Source: AC-56 sp963798705 (GTDB taxonomy: Bacteria > Actinomycetota > Thermoleophilia > Solirubrobacterales > 70-9). From it: DNA of 64,000 nucleotides. Numbering within the stretch: position 1 is the first letter of the stretch; every line of letters starts with the position of its first letter. The notes beneath the pieces are model-generated. The model was not told where the DNA came from and did no database searches. It was given only the letters and a program-made list of their open reading frames with translations. This document shows, piece after piece, positions 42,746 to 51,738 of this stretch. Location of the stretch: positions 248,001 through 312,000 of the forward strand of contig CAWCTW010000003.1 of NCBI GenBank assembly GCA_963798705.1, read 5' to 3'. Position numbers and translations under genes: made by a program.

Positions 42746-43252
42746 ATGGTCACTCGCGACTGCGCATGCTGGGTCGAGGGAGGTCGGCTGAAGCCGAATC
42801 CGGCCACCGATATCCGCGTCGGCCCGATCACCTTCTATGGGCTGCGCACCGCCGCCGATCGTCCGCCGAGCGAGTTCACGACCACGGCCAACGGAATCAG
42901 TGACGCCTGGAAGACGGTGACCGAGGTGACCGCGAGCACCCGGGCCACGCTCGTTGTCCCGCGAGCCGAGCGGGACCGCCTCGCGCTGATCTACGGCGAC
43001 TTCATCAGCGGGCGGCACCATGGATACAGGCTCAGCGACGGCACGTCCGCGGTCCGCTTCGAAGCCTGCCCCGCGGAGGAGGCTCGCTTCTCGGTGAGGG
43101 GCACCGTCGGTGCCCGCACCCAATTCAACGGCGGATTCATCGTCGGCAAATCAGGTTGCTACGACGTCGCGGTCGGGGTCGGAGGCAACGAGCACGCATT
43201 TCGCGGCGCCATCGGGTTCGGAACCTCGCGCTGCGGGTGCGGGCACACGTAG
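42746..43252 (+). CDS. Hypothetical protein, probably N-terminally truncated secreted protein
   Basis: A 168-residue protein. From about residue 20 it has GPITFYGLRTAADRPPSEF, then ATLVVPRAERDRLALIYGDF, GTSAVRFEACP and a C-terminal TQFNGGFIVGKSGCYDVAV, which look like a beta-rich extracytoplasmic protein seen in related actinobacteria. Homologues would have a signal peptide and an N-terminal lead. Here the start is embedded in NTF2-like remnants, so it seems to have lost its 5' end by rearrangement. Function unknown. Confidence 0.55.
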   Translation: MVTRDCACWVEGGRLKPNPATDIRVGPITFYGLRTAADRPPSEFTTTANGISDAWKTVTEVTASTRATLVVPRAERDRLALIYGDFISGRHHGYRLSDGTSAVRFEACPAEEARFSVRGTVGARTQFNGGFIVGKSGCYDVAVGVGGNEHAFRGAIGFGTSRCGCGHT

Positions 43253-43350
43253 ACATCCGCCGGTCGCGCCAATCTCGACGGATGAGGCTGCCGTCAGAGT
43301 CAGTCGTTTTCCGTCCGTTTGCAGGGAGAAGATGGCCCATACCCCAGAAC

Positions 43351-43779
43351 TTCCTGAGCTGCAACCGCGACCAACCGATGCTCCTGCCGCCGGACCTGCG
43401 CGGCCACTCGGTCGCGATCGTCGCGGTGGCGCGCAAGCTCGGCTGCCTGTTCTGGTGCCTGCTCACCCGCGATGAGGACTACGCCTACGCGCAGCCCTCG
43501 CTGACCGCCAAGAAGCTGCGGCTGCTCGAGGTCCGCGCCGGGGCGAAGGCGCTCAAGGGCACTCCGACCGGGGTCTTCGCGACCCGCCAGCGGATGCAGC
43601 AGGCAGAGCGCGAGCTCGCGAAGCGGGGCGAGTCCGCCTACAAGCGGATGGTCGCCGAGTGGCAGCGCACGCAGGCGAAGCGGTCGAAGGGCGCCGGGGC
43701 GACACCGGGGCGCGCATCTCGTGGGCCGTCAAGCGGCCAAGCAGCGCGGCAGAACGAAGCCCCGACGCCTGCTCTTTAG
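43351..43779 (+). mobile_element. Chimeric transposase remnant: IS1182/IS5-type N-terminus joined to IS110-type C-terminus
   Basis: FLSCNRDQPMLLPPDLR is the opening of IS1182/IS5-group transposases. It is fused in frame to VAIVAVARKLGCLFWCLLTR, then DEDYAYAQPSLTAKKLRLLE, the C-terminal end of an IS110-family transposase found in related genomes. Neither catalytic part remains. The open frame is therefore a scar of two insertions and not a working gene. The reading frame upstream of 43351 is unrelated. Confidence 0.65.
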
Positions 43780-44118
43780 CTCGTCGTCTACCGGCGCCCG
43801 CCGCCAGCCTAACGCGATCTGAGCCAATCTCCCGGCCGCCGCTGCCGGCGGCGCCGGCTTCGCACGCCCGAATCCGGCCGGATCGGGCCAATCGAGCGCC
43901 GACGGGTGAAAACCGGAGCCGCAGGAGCCGATCTGCGGCCCTCCGAGGACCTCCGCACCCGATCCGATGGCGAAATCGGTCGGAATTCCGGCCGAAACCG
44001 AGCCGGAGCCCTTGACTTTCATGCGTCGTCCTAAGCGCTAGCGCGCGATCACCGATCCGTGGTCAGTGCGGTTAAGACCGAGGTATCTCGCTGCTGCTTC
44101 GCGTCGGGTAGGCGTGAG

Positions 44119-45780
44119 ATGATCGGAGACATGGCACCCCGCGCAGACGCGTCGGCGCCGGCAGCGGCAGCCGCGGTGGCCGGTGCAGGGATAGTTCTCG
44201 CGACGCTCGCGTCGGGGCAGTTCGTGATGGCGCTCGACTCGTCGGTGATGAATACGGCGATCGCGACGGTCGCAAAGGACGTCGGGACGACCGTGACCGG
44301 GGTTCAGACGGCGATCACGTTCTACACGCTGGTGATGGCGTCTTTCATGATCACGGGCGGGAAGGTCGGTCAGATCCTCGGCCGCAAGCGGGCGTTTTCG
44401 ATCGGGTGCGTCATCTACGCGTGCGGTTCGCTCACCACGGCGCTGTCGCAGAACCTGGCGACGCTGATGATCGGCTGGTCGTTCCTCGAGGGCATGGGCG
44501 CGGTGCTGATCATGCCGGCGATCGTGGCGCTCGTCGCGTCGAACTTCGCCAAGTCCGAGCGGCCGCGCGCCTACGGGCTCGTCGCCTCCGCGGCTGCGAT
44601 CGCGGTGGCGTCGGGGCCGCTGATCGGCGGCGCTTTGACGACCTACGCGACGTGGCGATTGGTGTTCTTCGGCGAGGTCGTGATCGTGCTCGGGATACTC
44701 GTCTTGGCACGCCGCATGAACGACACGCCGGCCGAGGCGGGCGCCCGGCTCGACCTCGTCGGCACGGGGCTGTCCGCGCTCGGGCTCGGTTCGATCGTAT
44801 TCGGCATCCTGAAGGCCGGCACGTGGGGCTTCGTGCAGCCCAAGCTGGACGCTCCCGAGTGGTTCGGGCTCTCGCCAGTGATCTGGCTCATCCTCGCGGG
44901 CGGTGTGACGCTCGCCGTCTTCGTGTGGTGGGAGAACCGCCGCATCCAGCGCGGCGAGGGCGCTCTGATTGACCCAGGGATGCTGCGCAACATCCAACTG
45001 CGCAGTGGGACCACGTCGTTCCTCTTCATGTTCCTGATCCAGGCCGGCCTCTTCTTCACCGTCCCGCTGTTCCTGTCGGTCGCGCTCGGGATCTCGGCGG
45101 TCGAGACTGGCGTCCGGCTGCTCCCGCTCTCGCTGTCGCTGCTGCTATTCGCCGCCGGCATCCCGAAGCTGTTCCCGGACGTGTCACCGCGGCGAGTCGT
45201 CCGGCTCGGATTCATGTCGCTGTTCGCCGGCCTCGTGCTGCTTGTCGGCCTGCTCGACATCGGTTCCGGGCCGGAGATCGTGACATGGCCGTTGCTGCTC
45301 GCCGGCGCCGGACTCGGCGCGTTGGCCTCGCAGCTCGGCGCCGTGACGGTGTCGGCGGTGCCCGAGGAGAAGAGCGGCGAGGTCGGCGGGATCCAGAACA
45401 CCGGCAGCCAGCTCGGCGCGTCGATCGGCACCGCACTCGCCGGCGCCGTGCTCGTCTCGGCGCTGACCACGTCGTTCTTGACGGGCATCGAGAACAACCC
45501 GGCCGTCCCCGACAGCGTCACGGCGCAAGCACAGACGAAACTTGCGGGCGGGGCGGAGTTCATCTCTGACACCGACCTCGAAACCGCGCTCTCAGACGCA
45601 CACGTGCCCCCCGCGACGGCCGACGAGATCGTGGAACAGAACGAGCAGAGCCGCATCGACGGGCTGCGCGTCGCCGCAGCCGTCCTGGCACTCCTGGCGC
45701 TTGCCGCCCTCCCGTTCACCCGCGGCATCCCAACAGTCCAACCCGGAACCCAAGCAAAGCCCCGCTCGCCGCCGACATAA
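44119..45780 (+). CDS. MFS drug-efflux transporter, DHA2 (EmrB/QacA) family
   Basis: A 553-residue exporter with fourteen predicted helices. Motif C-like VASGPLIGGALTTYATWRLV, the first helix GQFVMALDSSVMNTAIATVA, and LIMPAIVALVASNFAKSERP are typical. The extracellular loop near residue 475 (SDTDLETALSDAHVPPATAD) and a last helix complete the DHA2 plan. ATGs at 44119 and 44131 are both possible. No regulator of the TetR or MarR type is next to it. It lies between two transposase remnants and so may have been brought in by them. Confidence 0.9.
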   Translation: MIGDMAPRADASAPAAAAAVAGAGIVLATLASGQFVMALDSSVMNTAIATVAKDVGTTVTGVQTAITFYTLVMASFMITGGKVGQILGRKRAFSIGCVIYACGSLTTALSQNLATLMIGWSFLEGMGAVLIMPAIVALVASNFAKSERPRAYGLVASAAAIAVASGPLIGGALTTYATWRLVFFGEVVIVLGILVLARRMNDTPAEAGARLDLVGTGLSALGLGSIVFGILKAGTWGFVQPKLDAPEWFGLSPVIWLILAGGVTLAVFVWWENRRIQRGEGALIDPGMLRNIQLRSGTTSFLFMFLIQAGLFFTVPLFLSVALGISAVETGVRLLPLSLSLLLFAAGIPKLFPDVSPRRVVRLGFMSLFAGLVLLVGLLDIGSGPEIVTWPLLLAGAGLGALASQLGAVTVSAVPEEKSGEVGGIQNTGSQLGASIGTALAGAVLVSALTTSFLTGIENNPAVPDSVTAQAQTKLAGGAEFISDTDLETALSDAHVPPATADEIVEQNEQSRIDGLRVAAAVLALLALAALPFTRGIPTVQPGTQAKPRSPPT

Positions 45781-45949
45781 GCCGCGACCCGCGGCGGTGT
45801 TGCACTTTGCGGCAAGCAGCGGCGTCCGGCGGAGGGCTCCCCTTTCCATGCGACTGAGCGCCGGCCGACAGTTGAGCGCGCGTTCTGCTGCGCCGCTCCA
45901 TTCGCGTGAACGCGACACTCCGGCCGCATACCGGTCAGCTCCTGCTGTG

Positions 45950-46496
45950 GACGAGGAAGAGAAGTTGTCGGCTCGACCACTGGCGCTTGCCGACGGCGCC
46001 ACGCGAGTCGAGCCCGGCGCCGCGCCACCCGCGCCGATGGCCTGCGCGGCCTGCCGACTCGCCTGGACCGTCACGGCGAGCCGATCCGCGCCGCGATCGA
46101 ATCGATGAACGGCGCCCGCTTCGTCCACGACACCCTCGAGCGCCTTTGGCTGGGAGGTCGCCGTCGCCGACGCCCAGAAAGGTCAAGGGGCTCGCCCCTT
46201 TGGCCTTCAAGACCGTCCGCATCGACGCCTGGGTGTTGGCCGAGCTCGACCACGAGATCACTGCGATCGACCGTGAGCTGCGGCGAACGGGCGCCGGCCA
46301 CCCCTACGTGCCGCTGCTCATCACACCCGGCCACAATCGAACGGGGCTGGCGTGCCGAGCAGCGCCTTCATCGCCGTTGGGTCCGGCTCGCCGCCCGCGC
46401 CAAGCGCATCAAAAGATCGTCGTCGCGATCGCCCGCGAGCTTTCGGGCTTCGTCTGGGCGATCGCCACCGAACAGCCGCTCAGGCAAGGAGCCTGA
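45950..46496 (+). mobile_element. Decayed IS110-family transposase (frameshifts and internal deletion)
   Basis: The DNA closely follows the intact IS110 transposase at 57308: the stretch encoding IESMNGARFVHDTLERL is nearly identical. It has extra bases at GCGCCTTTGGCTG and CAGAAAGGTC, a deletion of about 270 bases after the DARVLAEL-equivalent, and then rejoins at DHEITAIDRELRRTGAGHPY. The end (AEQRLHRRWVRLAARAK then KIVVAIARELSGFVWAIATE, in two frames) is the C-terminus of another IS110 type. It is a composite relic. Confidence 0.8.
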
Positions 46497-46953
46497 GCGC
46501 AGAGAGCTCGGCTGCGATTAGCGGATGCGCCCAACCAAGCGGAGAACCCTCGCGACTTCTATGCGGCGCCGGCTCCGGCCGGCGCCGCGAGTTCCTAGAC
46601 CGAGGCAGCTCCCGACGGTTTCCAGTCATACGGTGCCGACTCGCGAATCTCAGTCTGATCCACCGTCGCTGCCCTGGGACGTCCGCTCTCGCTTTCGAGA
46701 GGAGAACCACGAAAACGCGGCTCACCCCTTGACGTTCCACTCCATTGTTCTCCGGATTCGTTCCGCCCGCGCAGGTTCCGTGACCCGCGTCGCCAGGAGA
46801 TCCCTGGTTGTGGGGCGTCTGAACGAAGCTGTCGATTGGCCCTTGCTCCGGATCCATGTCGTTCAGCCCGTTGCAGGCGCAGATCGACTGGGAGTTCAGC
46901 ATGCGCGCCGGGTCGACAGAGCAGACATGGCTGTCGCGGACGCGTTGGCGCGG
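46497..46953. other. Gene-poor segment between an IS110 relic and the DHFR-like gene
   Basis: No convincing gene. On the minus strand a stretch at about 46690-46960 reads DSHVCSVDPARMLNSQSICA and then CNGLNDMDPEQGPIDSF, unusually rich in asparagine, glutamine and aspartate for this genome. It has a stop close upstream (about 46960) and runs into arginine-rich nonsense downstream. It may be the remains of a secreted cysteine-containing protein carried in with the insertion elements. Confidence 0.4.
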
Positions 46954-47514
46954 TCAGAGGCTCATGCGGTAATGCAGGTGAACGACCCCGTTGCGGAAGC
47001 GGCGCTCGTCCATGAGCTCGAGCTGCGCACGGACGTTGCTCGGCAGTGCGCGCTTGCCGCCACCGACGACGATGGGTCCGAGAAGGAGATGGACCTCGTC
47101 GACCAAGCCTGCGGCGATCGCCTGGCCGGCGAGCTCGGCGCCACCGATCGCGATGTCGGATCCTGAGGTCTCCTTCAGCCGGTGAATCGCATCGGGGTCG
47201 AGATCGCGTTCGATCCGCGTTCTCTCGCTGGACACTGTCTGAAGCGTCCGGGAGTACACGACCTTGTCGGCCGCCCGCCAGATCTCCGCGAAGTCCCGCA
47301 TCACGGCCGGCTGATCGCTGCCGGTGCCCTCGGTCTCCCAGAAGAGCATCGTCTCGTACATCCGCCGCCCATACAGGTAGACGCCGACCGGGCGCTCAAG
47401 GTTGTTGACGAAGGCGTGCACCTCCTGATCCGGCGCCGCCCACTCGAACCCGCCCTGCTCGTCCTCGACGTACCCGTCAAGCGAGGCGATCGCCGAATAG
47501 ATCAGCCTCGCCAT
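46954..47514 (-). CDS. Dihydrofolate reductase family protein (RibD C-terminal/YyaP-like)
   Basis: A 186-residue protein of the RibD-C/DHFR fold that would use NAD(P)H to reduce a pterin- or flavin-like small molecule. Characteristic parts are RLIYSAIASLDGYVEDEQGG, YLYGRRMYETMLFWETEG, DIAIGGAELAGQAIAAGLVD, and the conserved strand VHLLLGPIVVGGGKRAL. Similar genes are common in actinobacterial accessory DNA, and their substrates are unknown. A 3' hairpin and insertion relics flank it. Confidence 0.88.
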   Translation of the reverse strand: MARLIYSAIASLDGYVEDEQGGFEWAAPDQEVHAFVNNLERPVGVYLYGRRMYETMLFWETEGTGSDQPAVMRDFAEIWRAADKVVYSRTLQTVSSERTRIERDLDPDAIHRLKETSGSDIAIGGAELAGQAIAAGLVDEVHLLLGPIVVGGGKRALPSNVRAQLELMDERRFRNGVVHLHYRMSL

Positions 47515-47703
47515 GTCGTGTCATCCCCGTTGCGCAATTTCGTTCTCCTGATCGGTGGCCAGAGTGGCTGCGGCCGTTGGCCGCACGCGTTCAGACGGCG
47601 ACGCCGGCTGGAATTCATCGGTCGCGGCGCGGGCGCGTCCACATCATGGCGAGCTCGCGGAGAAGCACACCAGAGCCCAGCCCGGTGCGGGTCGGCGAGC
47701 TGT

Positions 47704-47722
47704 GCTCGTCAAACGGACGAGC
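47704..47722 (-). terminator. Hairpin downstream of the cyclase gene
   Basis: GCTCGTC at 47704-47710 pairs with GACGAGC at 47716-47722 around the loop AAACG. It lies 35 bases beyond the stop of the leftward cyclase gene, where a terminator is expected. A second perfect hairpin, TGCGGCC-GTT-GGCCGCA, follows at 47569-47585 upstream of the DHFR-like gene. Neither has a clear T-run. Confidence 0.4.
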
Positions 47723-47756
47723 TGCAGAATGCACCAAGGCGTGGCAAGCAAGTCGG

Positions 47757-48572
47757 CTACGTAGCACCGACGGCCGAGCGCAGAGGCGGGAATTCAGCGG
47801 GCAATCCGGGCCCGTCCACCTGGAACAGAGTCACCGGCTCGGGCAAGCCGCGGAACCGCCAGGCGCCGAGACTTCTCAGACTGACCGTGTCCGGGAGCGA
47901 CGAGTTGACCGCACGGCGCACGGCAGAGGACGCCAGGATCTGGCCGCCGTGCGCCGCGAAGCAGATACGCGCTGCGGCGTGTACCGAGAGGCCCACGTAG
48001 CCGGTATCGGTGAGCGCAGGACGCCCGCGATGGAGCCCGATCCGCAGCCTGACTTCGACCCCGTCGGACCGAGCGCGGTCACGCATCGCCCGCTGGATCG
48101 CCAACGCGGCCTCGAGCGCCCCGGGGGCGCGTTCGAACACCGCGAAGTGATCGTCCCCGCGGACGTCCACCTCGTGACCTCCGGCACCCCGCACCGCGGC
48201 GCGTACCCGACGGCGGACGTCGGCGAGCACGGGCGCGTATCGATCGGTGAGCCTCGAAAGCAGCTCGGTGGAGCCCTCGATATCCGTGAGCAGGAACGTG
48301 ATATCGCCCTCGGGCAGCTTCCGCCGCGCCTGCAACTGCGCGCTGATGAAGCCGATCGGCATGATCCCGTACTTCTTCGCGGCTCTCAACAGCCGACTGC
48401 GCGCGCGATCCCGCGCGTCCTCGTTCTCGAATGCCACTTGGTTGAAGCGCGCCAGCGCGTTGCGCACATGCGATTCATCGTGGATCGGCAGACGACGACG
48501 GCCGCGCGAATCGACATATGCAAAGGCGCTGTCGGGAAGCTTCGTACGCTCCTTCGCGCTCAGCCGTGGCAT
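47757..48572 (-). CDS. Class III adenylate/guanylate cyclase domain protein
   Basis: A 271-residue protein. The first 90 residues (KLPDSAFAYVDSRGRRRLPI then HDESHVRNALARFNQV) match a small domain of unknown function found alone in other actinobacteria. Residues from about 100 form a class III nucleotide cyclase: ITFLLTDIEGSTELLSRLTD has the first metal aspartate, HEVDVRGDDHFAVFERAP the second, and RIGLHRGRPALTDTGYVGLS the transition-state region. GDD replaces the more usual GDG. Class III cyclases act as dimers and make cAMP or cGMP; which one is unknown. Confidence 0.85.
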   Translation of the reverse strand: MPRLSAKERTKLPDSAFAYVDSRGRRRLPIHDESHVRNALARFNQVAFENEDARDRARSRLLRAAKKYGIMPIGFISAQLQARRKLPEGDITFLLTDIEGSTELLSRLTDRYAPVLADVRRRVRAAVRGAGGHEVDVRGDDHFAVFERAPGALEAALAIQRAMRDRARSDGVEVRLRIGLHRGRPALTDTGYVGLSVHAAARICFAAHGGQILASSAVRRAVNSSLPDTVSLRSLGAWRFRGLPEPVTLFQVDGPGLPAEFPPLRSAVGAT

Positions 48573-48669
48573 GCCCGCATGATCGCAAGACCACAAGCGC
48601 GGGTGCCGGACCGGAGCCCGGCAGATGCTTCCCTACGTCGGCGCGCCGACGTCTCCGCTGCAGCCGACC

Positions 48670-48726
48670 GGGATCGCGCCAAGCAGACAATGCAACGGCA
48701 AGCCGAACCACTGCCCTGATCTCGCC
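48670..48726 (+). repeat. Dispersed repeat, copy 2
   Basis: A diverged copy reading AATGCAACGGCAAGCCGAAC, preceded by GGGATCGCGCCAAGCAGAC. It sits between the divergent cyclase and methyltransferase genes. Confidence 0.65.
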
Positions 48727-48778
48727 TTCAGAAGCGCCAAGACGGCGGAGCACAGGCGCATGATGCTATTGCTGGGGC

Positions 48779-49312
48779 ATGGCGGGCAAGCCATCGGAGC
48801 GGTTCGTCTGGGCGGTCGACACTCTGGAGGTCCACCCGGCCGACCGCCTGCTCGAGGTCGGCTGCGGCCACGGCGTCGCGGTCTCCCTGGTCTGCGAGCG
48901 GCTGACGACGGGAACGATCACCGCGATCGACCGCTCGCCGAAGATGATCGAGATGGCCACGCGGCGAAACCGCGAGCACGTCGACGCGGGCAGGGCTGTG
49001 CTCGAGGCCGTCGCACTGGAGGACGCGGACCTCGGCGATCGGCGCTTCGACAAGGTCCTTGCCTTCAACGTCGCTCCCTTCTGGCAGCAGCCGGAGGCCG
49101 CGCTCGGTGCCGTCCGCGAGCACCTCGCCCGGGATGGGGTCGTCTACATCTTCTGGGACGCGCGCCATTCCGCTCCGGAGCGGGCCCGGGACCTTGGGAA
49201 CGAGCTGGCCGACCGGCTACGCGAGGGCGGATTCTCCGTCGACATGGTGCTGGTCGAGGACCTACGCCCGGTCCCCGCGGTCTGCGCGATGGGGCGGCCC
49301 CAGGGCCGATGA
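48779..49312 (+). CDS. Class I SAM-dependent methyltransferase
   Basis: A 177-residue methyltransferase. Motif I is LLEVGCGHGVAVSLVCERL and motif II-like TITAIDRSPKMIEMATRRN. The conserved fold continues KVLAFNVAPFWQQPEAALGA, with the C-terminal strand VVYIFWDARHS. The substrate is unknown. It resembles small-molecule methylases. The ATG at 48779 begins MAGKPSERFVWAVD, and the domain starts at once. Confidence 0.88.
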   Translation: MAGKPSERFVWAVDTLEVHPADRLLEVGCGHGVAVSLVCERLTTGTITAIDRSPKMIEMATRRNREHVDAGRAVLEAVALEDADLGDRRFDKVLAFNVAPFWQQPEAALGAVREHLARDGVVYIFWDARHSAPERARDLGNELADRLREGGFSVDMVLVEDLRPVPAVCAMGRPQGR

Positions 49313-49382
49313 CTATGGACCACCACCCCGTGTTGCGTTCCCTGGCGAGCAGCAGCCACCCTCGTGGCGAATCTCGTCGCTG

Positions 49383-49721
49383 ATGAGGACGAAAAGGAGG
49401 CGCGCCGTGGAGCGCATCGCACGTCTGCAATCGCGTGAGCTCGGTCGGCTTTACCGCGGGCGTGCGGAGGTGCGAGGGTGGATCGCGCTGATGTTGGAAA
49501 ACACGGAGGAGGGCATCCACATCGAGATCGAGCAGATGGCGGACTTGGATGATGATCGGGTCTTCATCGCGGTGGTTCTCACAGCACGCCGTAGGGGCAG
49601 CGGGGTGCCGATTGAATACCGCATCTGGCAGATCGTCTGGTTCGCGCACGGCCTGGTTACGAGACGTCAAGTCTTCTGGACCCGTGCCGAAGCCCTCAGA
49701 ACCGCCAGACTGCGCGGGTAG
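49383..49721 (+). CDS. NTF2-like protein, N-terminally truncated
   Basis: A 112-residue frame in which residues from about 24 match the middle and end of an NTF2-like protein: YRGRAEVRGWIALMLEN, then the strands IEIEQMADLDDDRVFIAVVL, and VWFAHGLVTRRQVFWTRAEA ending LRTARLRG. The first helix and strand of the barrel are missing and are replaced by an unrelated basic start. It ends 3 bases before the intact NTF2-like gene, so they were a tandem pair. Probably not functional. Confidence 0.6.
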   Translation: MRTKRRRAVERIARLQSRELGRLYRGRAEVRGWIALMLENTEEGIHIEIEQMADLDDDRVFIAVVLTARRRGSGVPIEYRIWQIVWFAHGLVTRRQVFWTRAEALRTARLRG

Positions 49722-49724
49722 GCG

Positions 49725-50141
49725 ATGTCGCAGGAGAACGTGGAGATCGTGCGGAAGCTGGCGGAGGGGTTCCAGCACCGGCTGCACGAGCGGGCGTTCG
49801 AGTTCTACGACCCGGAGATCGAATGGGACGCCTCGGCGATCGCCGAGACCTACCCGGACCTCGCGGGCGTCTACCGCGGACACGAGGGTGTCAGGGCCTA
49901 CTGGCGGAACTGGCTCTCGGCGTGGAGTGATCTCGACTTTGAGATTCAGGACGTGGTGGACGCAGGTGATGACGTCGTACTGCTGGTTCGCAACCAGCGG
50001 CAATGGGGGCGACACAGCGGCATCGCGACCGAGATGCCGCCCTACGGGGTCGTGTTCACGATTCGCGGCGGCAGGGTTGTTCGATGGCGTGCCCCTCCCG
50101 ACCAGGGGTCCGCCCTCAAAGCCGCCGGGCTGCGGCAGTAG
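49725..50141 (+). CDS. NTF2/SnoaL-like domain protein (intact)
   Basis: A 138-residue protein with the standard actinobacterial opening MSQENVEIVRKLAEGF, the loop FYDPEIEWDASAIAETYPDL then AGVYRGHEGVRAYWRNW, and the terminal strand RGGRVVRWRAPPDQGSALKA ending GLRQ. The cone-shaped fold can bind or isomerise small hydrophobic molecules, but the family has many unexplored members in this class. It is one of the few complete copies in a region full of fragments. Confidence 0.85.
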   Translation: MSQENVEIVRKLAEGFQHRLHERAFEFYDPEIEWDASAIAETYPDLAGVYRGHEGVRAYWRNWLSAWSDLDFEIQDVVDAGDDVVLLVRNQRQWGRHSGIATEMPPYGVVFTIRGGRVVRWRAPPDQGSALKAAGLRQ

Positions 50142-50201
50142 CGCCATTTTGCGTCGCCAGAATCGGCGCACGCCTCTCCGTCGCCCTGTAGCTTCGTTTC
50201 C

Positions 50202-50414
50202 GTGGAGTGGGAAGTGGCCGAGTATCGGGGTGAAGGCGCCTGGCAGGTGCTCGGTAGGGCCGATGGGTCGAACCCCGAGGTCGCGCTCAGTTCGTGGATC
50301 GATGAGAAGGGCGGCGTCGAAGGTGGGAGCTATGGCGTGCGCTCGCCCGGCGCCGATGCATGGCAGCCGTTCCATGTTGTAAATGGCGTACGGGCGGCTG
50401 ACGATCTCGGCTGA
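50202..50414 (+). CDS. Small hypothetical protein, 70 residues
   Basis: An acidic 70-residue protein from a GTG start: EWEVAEYRGEGAWQVLGRAD, then SWIDEKGGVEGGSYGVRSP and ending WQPFHVVNGVRAADDLG. Its composition is protein-like, with low arginine and balanced charge. It resembles small surface- or DUF-type proteins, but I do not recognise it. Confidence 0.5.
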   Translation: MEWEVAEYRGEGAWQVLGRADGSNPEVALSSWIDEKGGVEGGSYGVRSPGADAWQPFHVVNGVRAADDLG

Positions 50415-50510
50415 GGCGCCTGGCCCACCTCGAAGCAGTCGGGCTGCGGGAGTGGGCGCGGGAGAACGTGGACACGTTCCGGGAGATGGTCGAGGTGGTC
50501 AAACGCAAGG
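50405..50510 (+). pseudogene. Two NTF2-like gene scraps joined
   Basis: One frame reads HLEAVGLREWARENVDTFRE, which is the C-terminal ending (LEAVGLRE) of one NTF2-like protein run straight into the N-terminal NVDTFREMVEVVKR of another. It records a deletion between tandem copies. Confidence 0.55.
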
Positions 50511-50575
50511 TTGGTGCACCCAGGGTGTCAACCGACGGCCGTCCCTGCGGGACGGTTCTGACGCCAGAACCAGCG

Positions 50576-50932
50576 CTAGTCCAGGTCGTCGATCTCCCCC
50601 TGGTACTGGGCCATCCCGCGGGCGATGCCCTCGCCGATCGTGGCGTCGATGACTCCCTGGGACTCGACGATCAGGTCGGCTCGCGCGACCCGGCGCTGAA
50701 ACTCCTCGTCGGCGCGCAGCGCGCTGACCTGATCCTCGCTGCCGCGGAGCAGCGCGAAGCCCTGGAGGTCGCCTCCGTGCGGCGTCAGCAAGACCACCTC
50801 GAAGTCCTCGATCTTGCCGTCGCCCTGGAGCCCTCCCCAGTACTCGACGCTCTCGTTGAATACCTGGACGGCGCGCTTCTCGCGTCCGCGCACCACCTGG
50901 CCCCACCCGACGAATAGTGCTGCATCAGCCAT
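50576..50932 (-). CDS. Hypothetical protein, conserved in actinobacteria
   Basis: A 118-residue protein: FVGWGQVVRGREKRAVQVFN then ESVEYWGGLQGDGKIEDFEV, LLTPHGGDLQGFALLRGSED, and a C-terminal VIDATIGEGIARGMAQYQGE. The balanced composition and the gene-like codon use support a real gene. It looks like a small alpha+beta barrel of the dimeric type, but I do not recognise a named family. Confidence 0.7.
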   Translation of the reverse strand: MADAALFVGWGQVVRGREKRAVQVFNESVEYWGGLQGDGKIEDFEVVLLTPHGGDLQGFALLRGSEDQVSALRADEEFQRRVARADLIVESQGVIDATIGEGIARGMAQYQGEIDDLD

Positions 50933-51738
50933 CCGACTCTCCTCTCCCGATCGATCTGCGCGACCTCCCGACTGTACTCCGCACCGGGGGCGAGGGCAAC
51001 TGGCCGCCCCTACCGTGGCGGCCAGGCTACGGATCGGGCTCGTCGGGGTCCAGGTGGGTACGAACTCATAAAGGGGGCTCGCCGCCGGAAGGCGATGGAA
51101 ACGCTCTTAGCCGATACAAATGGCGTTCGTCGTCAGCGGGACCAGTGGACCCTCGAAGCCGCTGGGCTGTGGAAGTAGCCGGATCACGCGCTTTTTTCAC
51201 GGTCGCCCGCTCCCTGGAGCGGCCGGTGCCAACCCGCACACGGCTCGGCGACGATAGCTACGCTGGATTGAGTTTCCCGATTCACTCCCTCCTAATTGCG
51301 ATTCGGGACAGTTGGGCGGCCTCCTTGCGAGGGAAGCTTTTTCGGTGGACCTGGCAGGACCGGCCGTGTCGCCACTGGATCGACGCTAGTGAAGCCAGGT
51401 CTCTCAGCCGGTACGGGGGTGCCCCACGGAGACGCGGCTGTTCGCGGATCGCGAGTTGTCGCAGCCTCGGCCGTCGATTGCTTCCCAGCACCCCGCCCGG
51501 GATCTTAATCCGCCCATAACCACCCGCCGGTTGCTGGAGAAGCCATCCGGGGAAGTCGGGGCACTGGGGCCTGACCGCACGTCGCCAGTCGTGCGGGGCA
51601 AGCGGCCCCGTAGGAGGGACGATTAGGGACCCGCTTCGGCGGGTCCCTGTCGCTTCTGGGCCTGTTCGTCCTGCTGGCCGTCCTGCGGCGCAGGCGCTGC
51701 CTGCGCTGCGTGGTTGGCGGCGTCACGACGCCGCGGCG
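50933..51738. other. Gene-poor stretch of accessory DNA
   Basis: No convincing gene. The only readable trace is QWTLEAAGLWK at 51144-51178, the ending of an NTF2-like protein, on the plus strand. Longer open frames here are arginine- and serine-rich and look like chance. A strong hairpin is at 51626-51647. Confidence 0.6.
51626..51647. terminator. Perfect hairpin, bidirectional terminator candidate
   Basis: GGGACCCGC at 51626-51634 and GCGGGTCCC at 51639-51647 form a nine-base perfect stem closed by the very stable TTCG tetraloop. This form is common in actinobacterial terminators. There is no T-run on the plus strand. No gene with a clear end is next to it, so it may be left from a lost gene. 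Confidence 0.6.

Noticed and set aside
43729..44022. A 97-codon minus-strand frame with a smooth start (MKVKGSGSVSAG)
   Set aside because: No recognised similarity. It overlaps the transposase relic and looks like insertion-element tail.
47690..47760. A tRNA-like sequence near the hairpin at 47704
   Set aside because: No cloverleaf with acceptor and T arms can be drawn.
50917..51519. A 200-codon plus-strand frame
   Set aside because: Arginine- and serine-rich, and it runs through an NTF2-like fragment in another frame; no sign of a fold.
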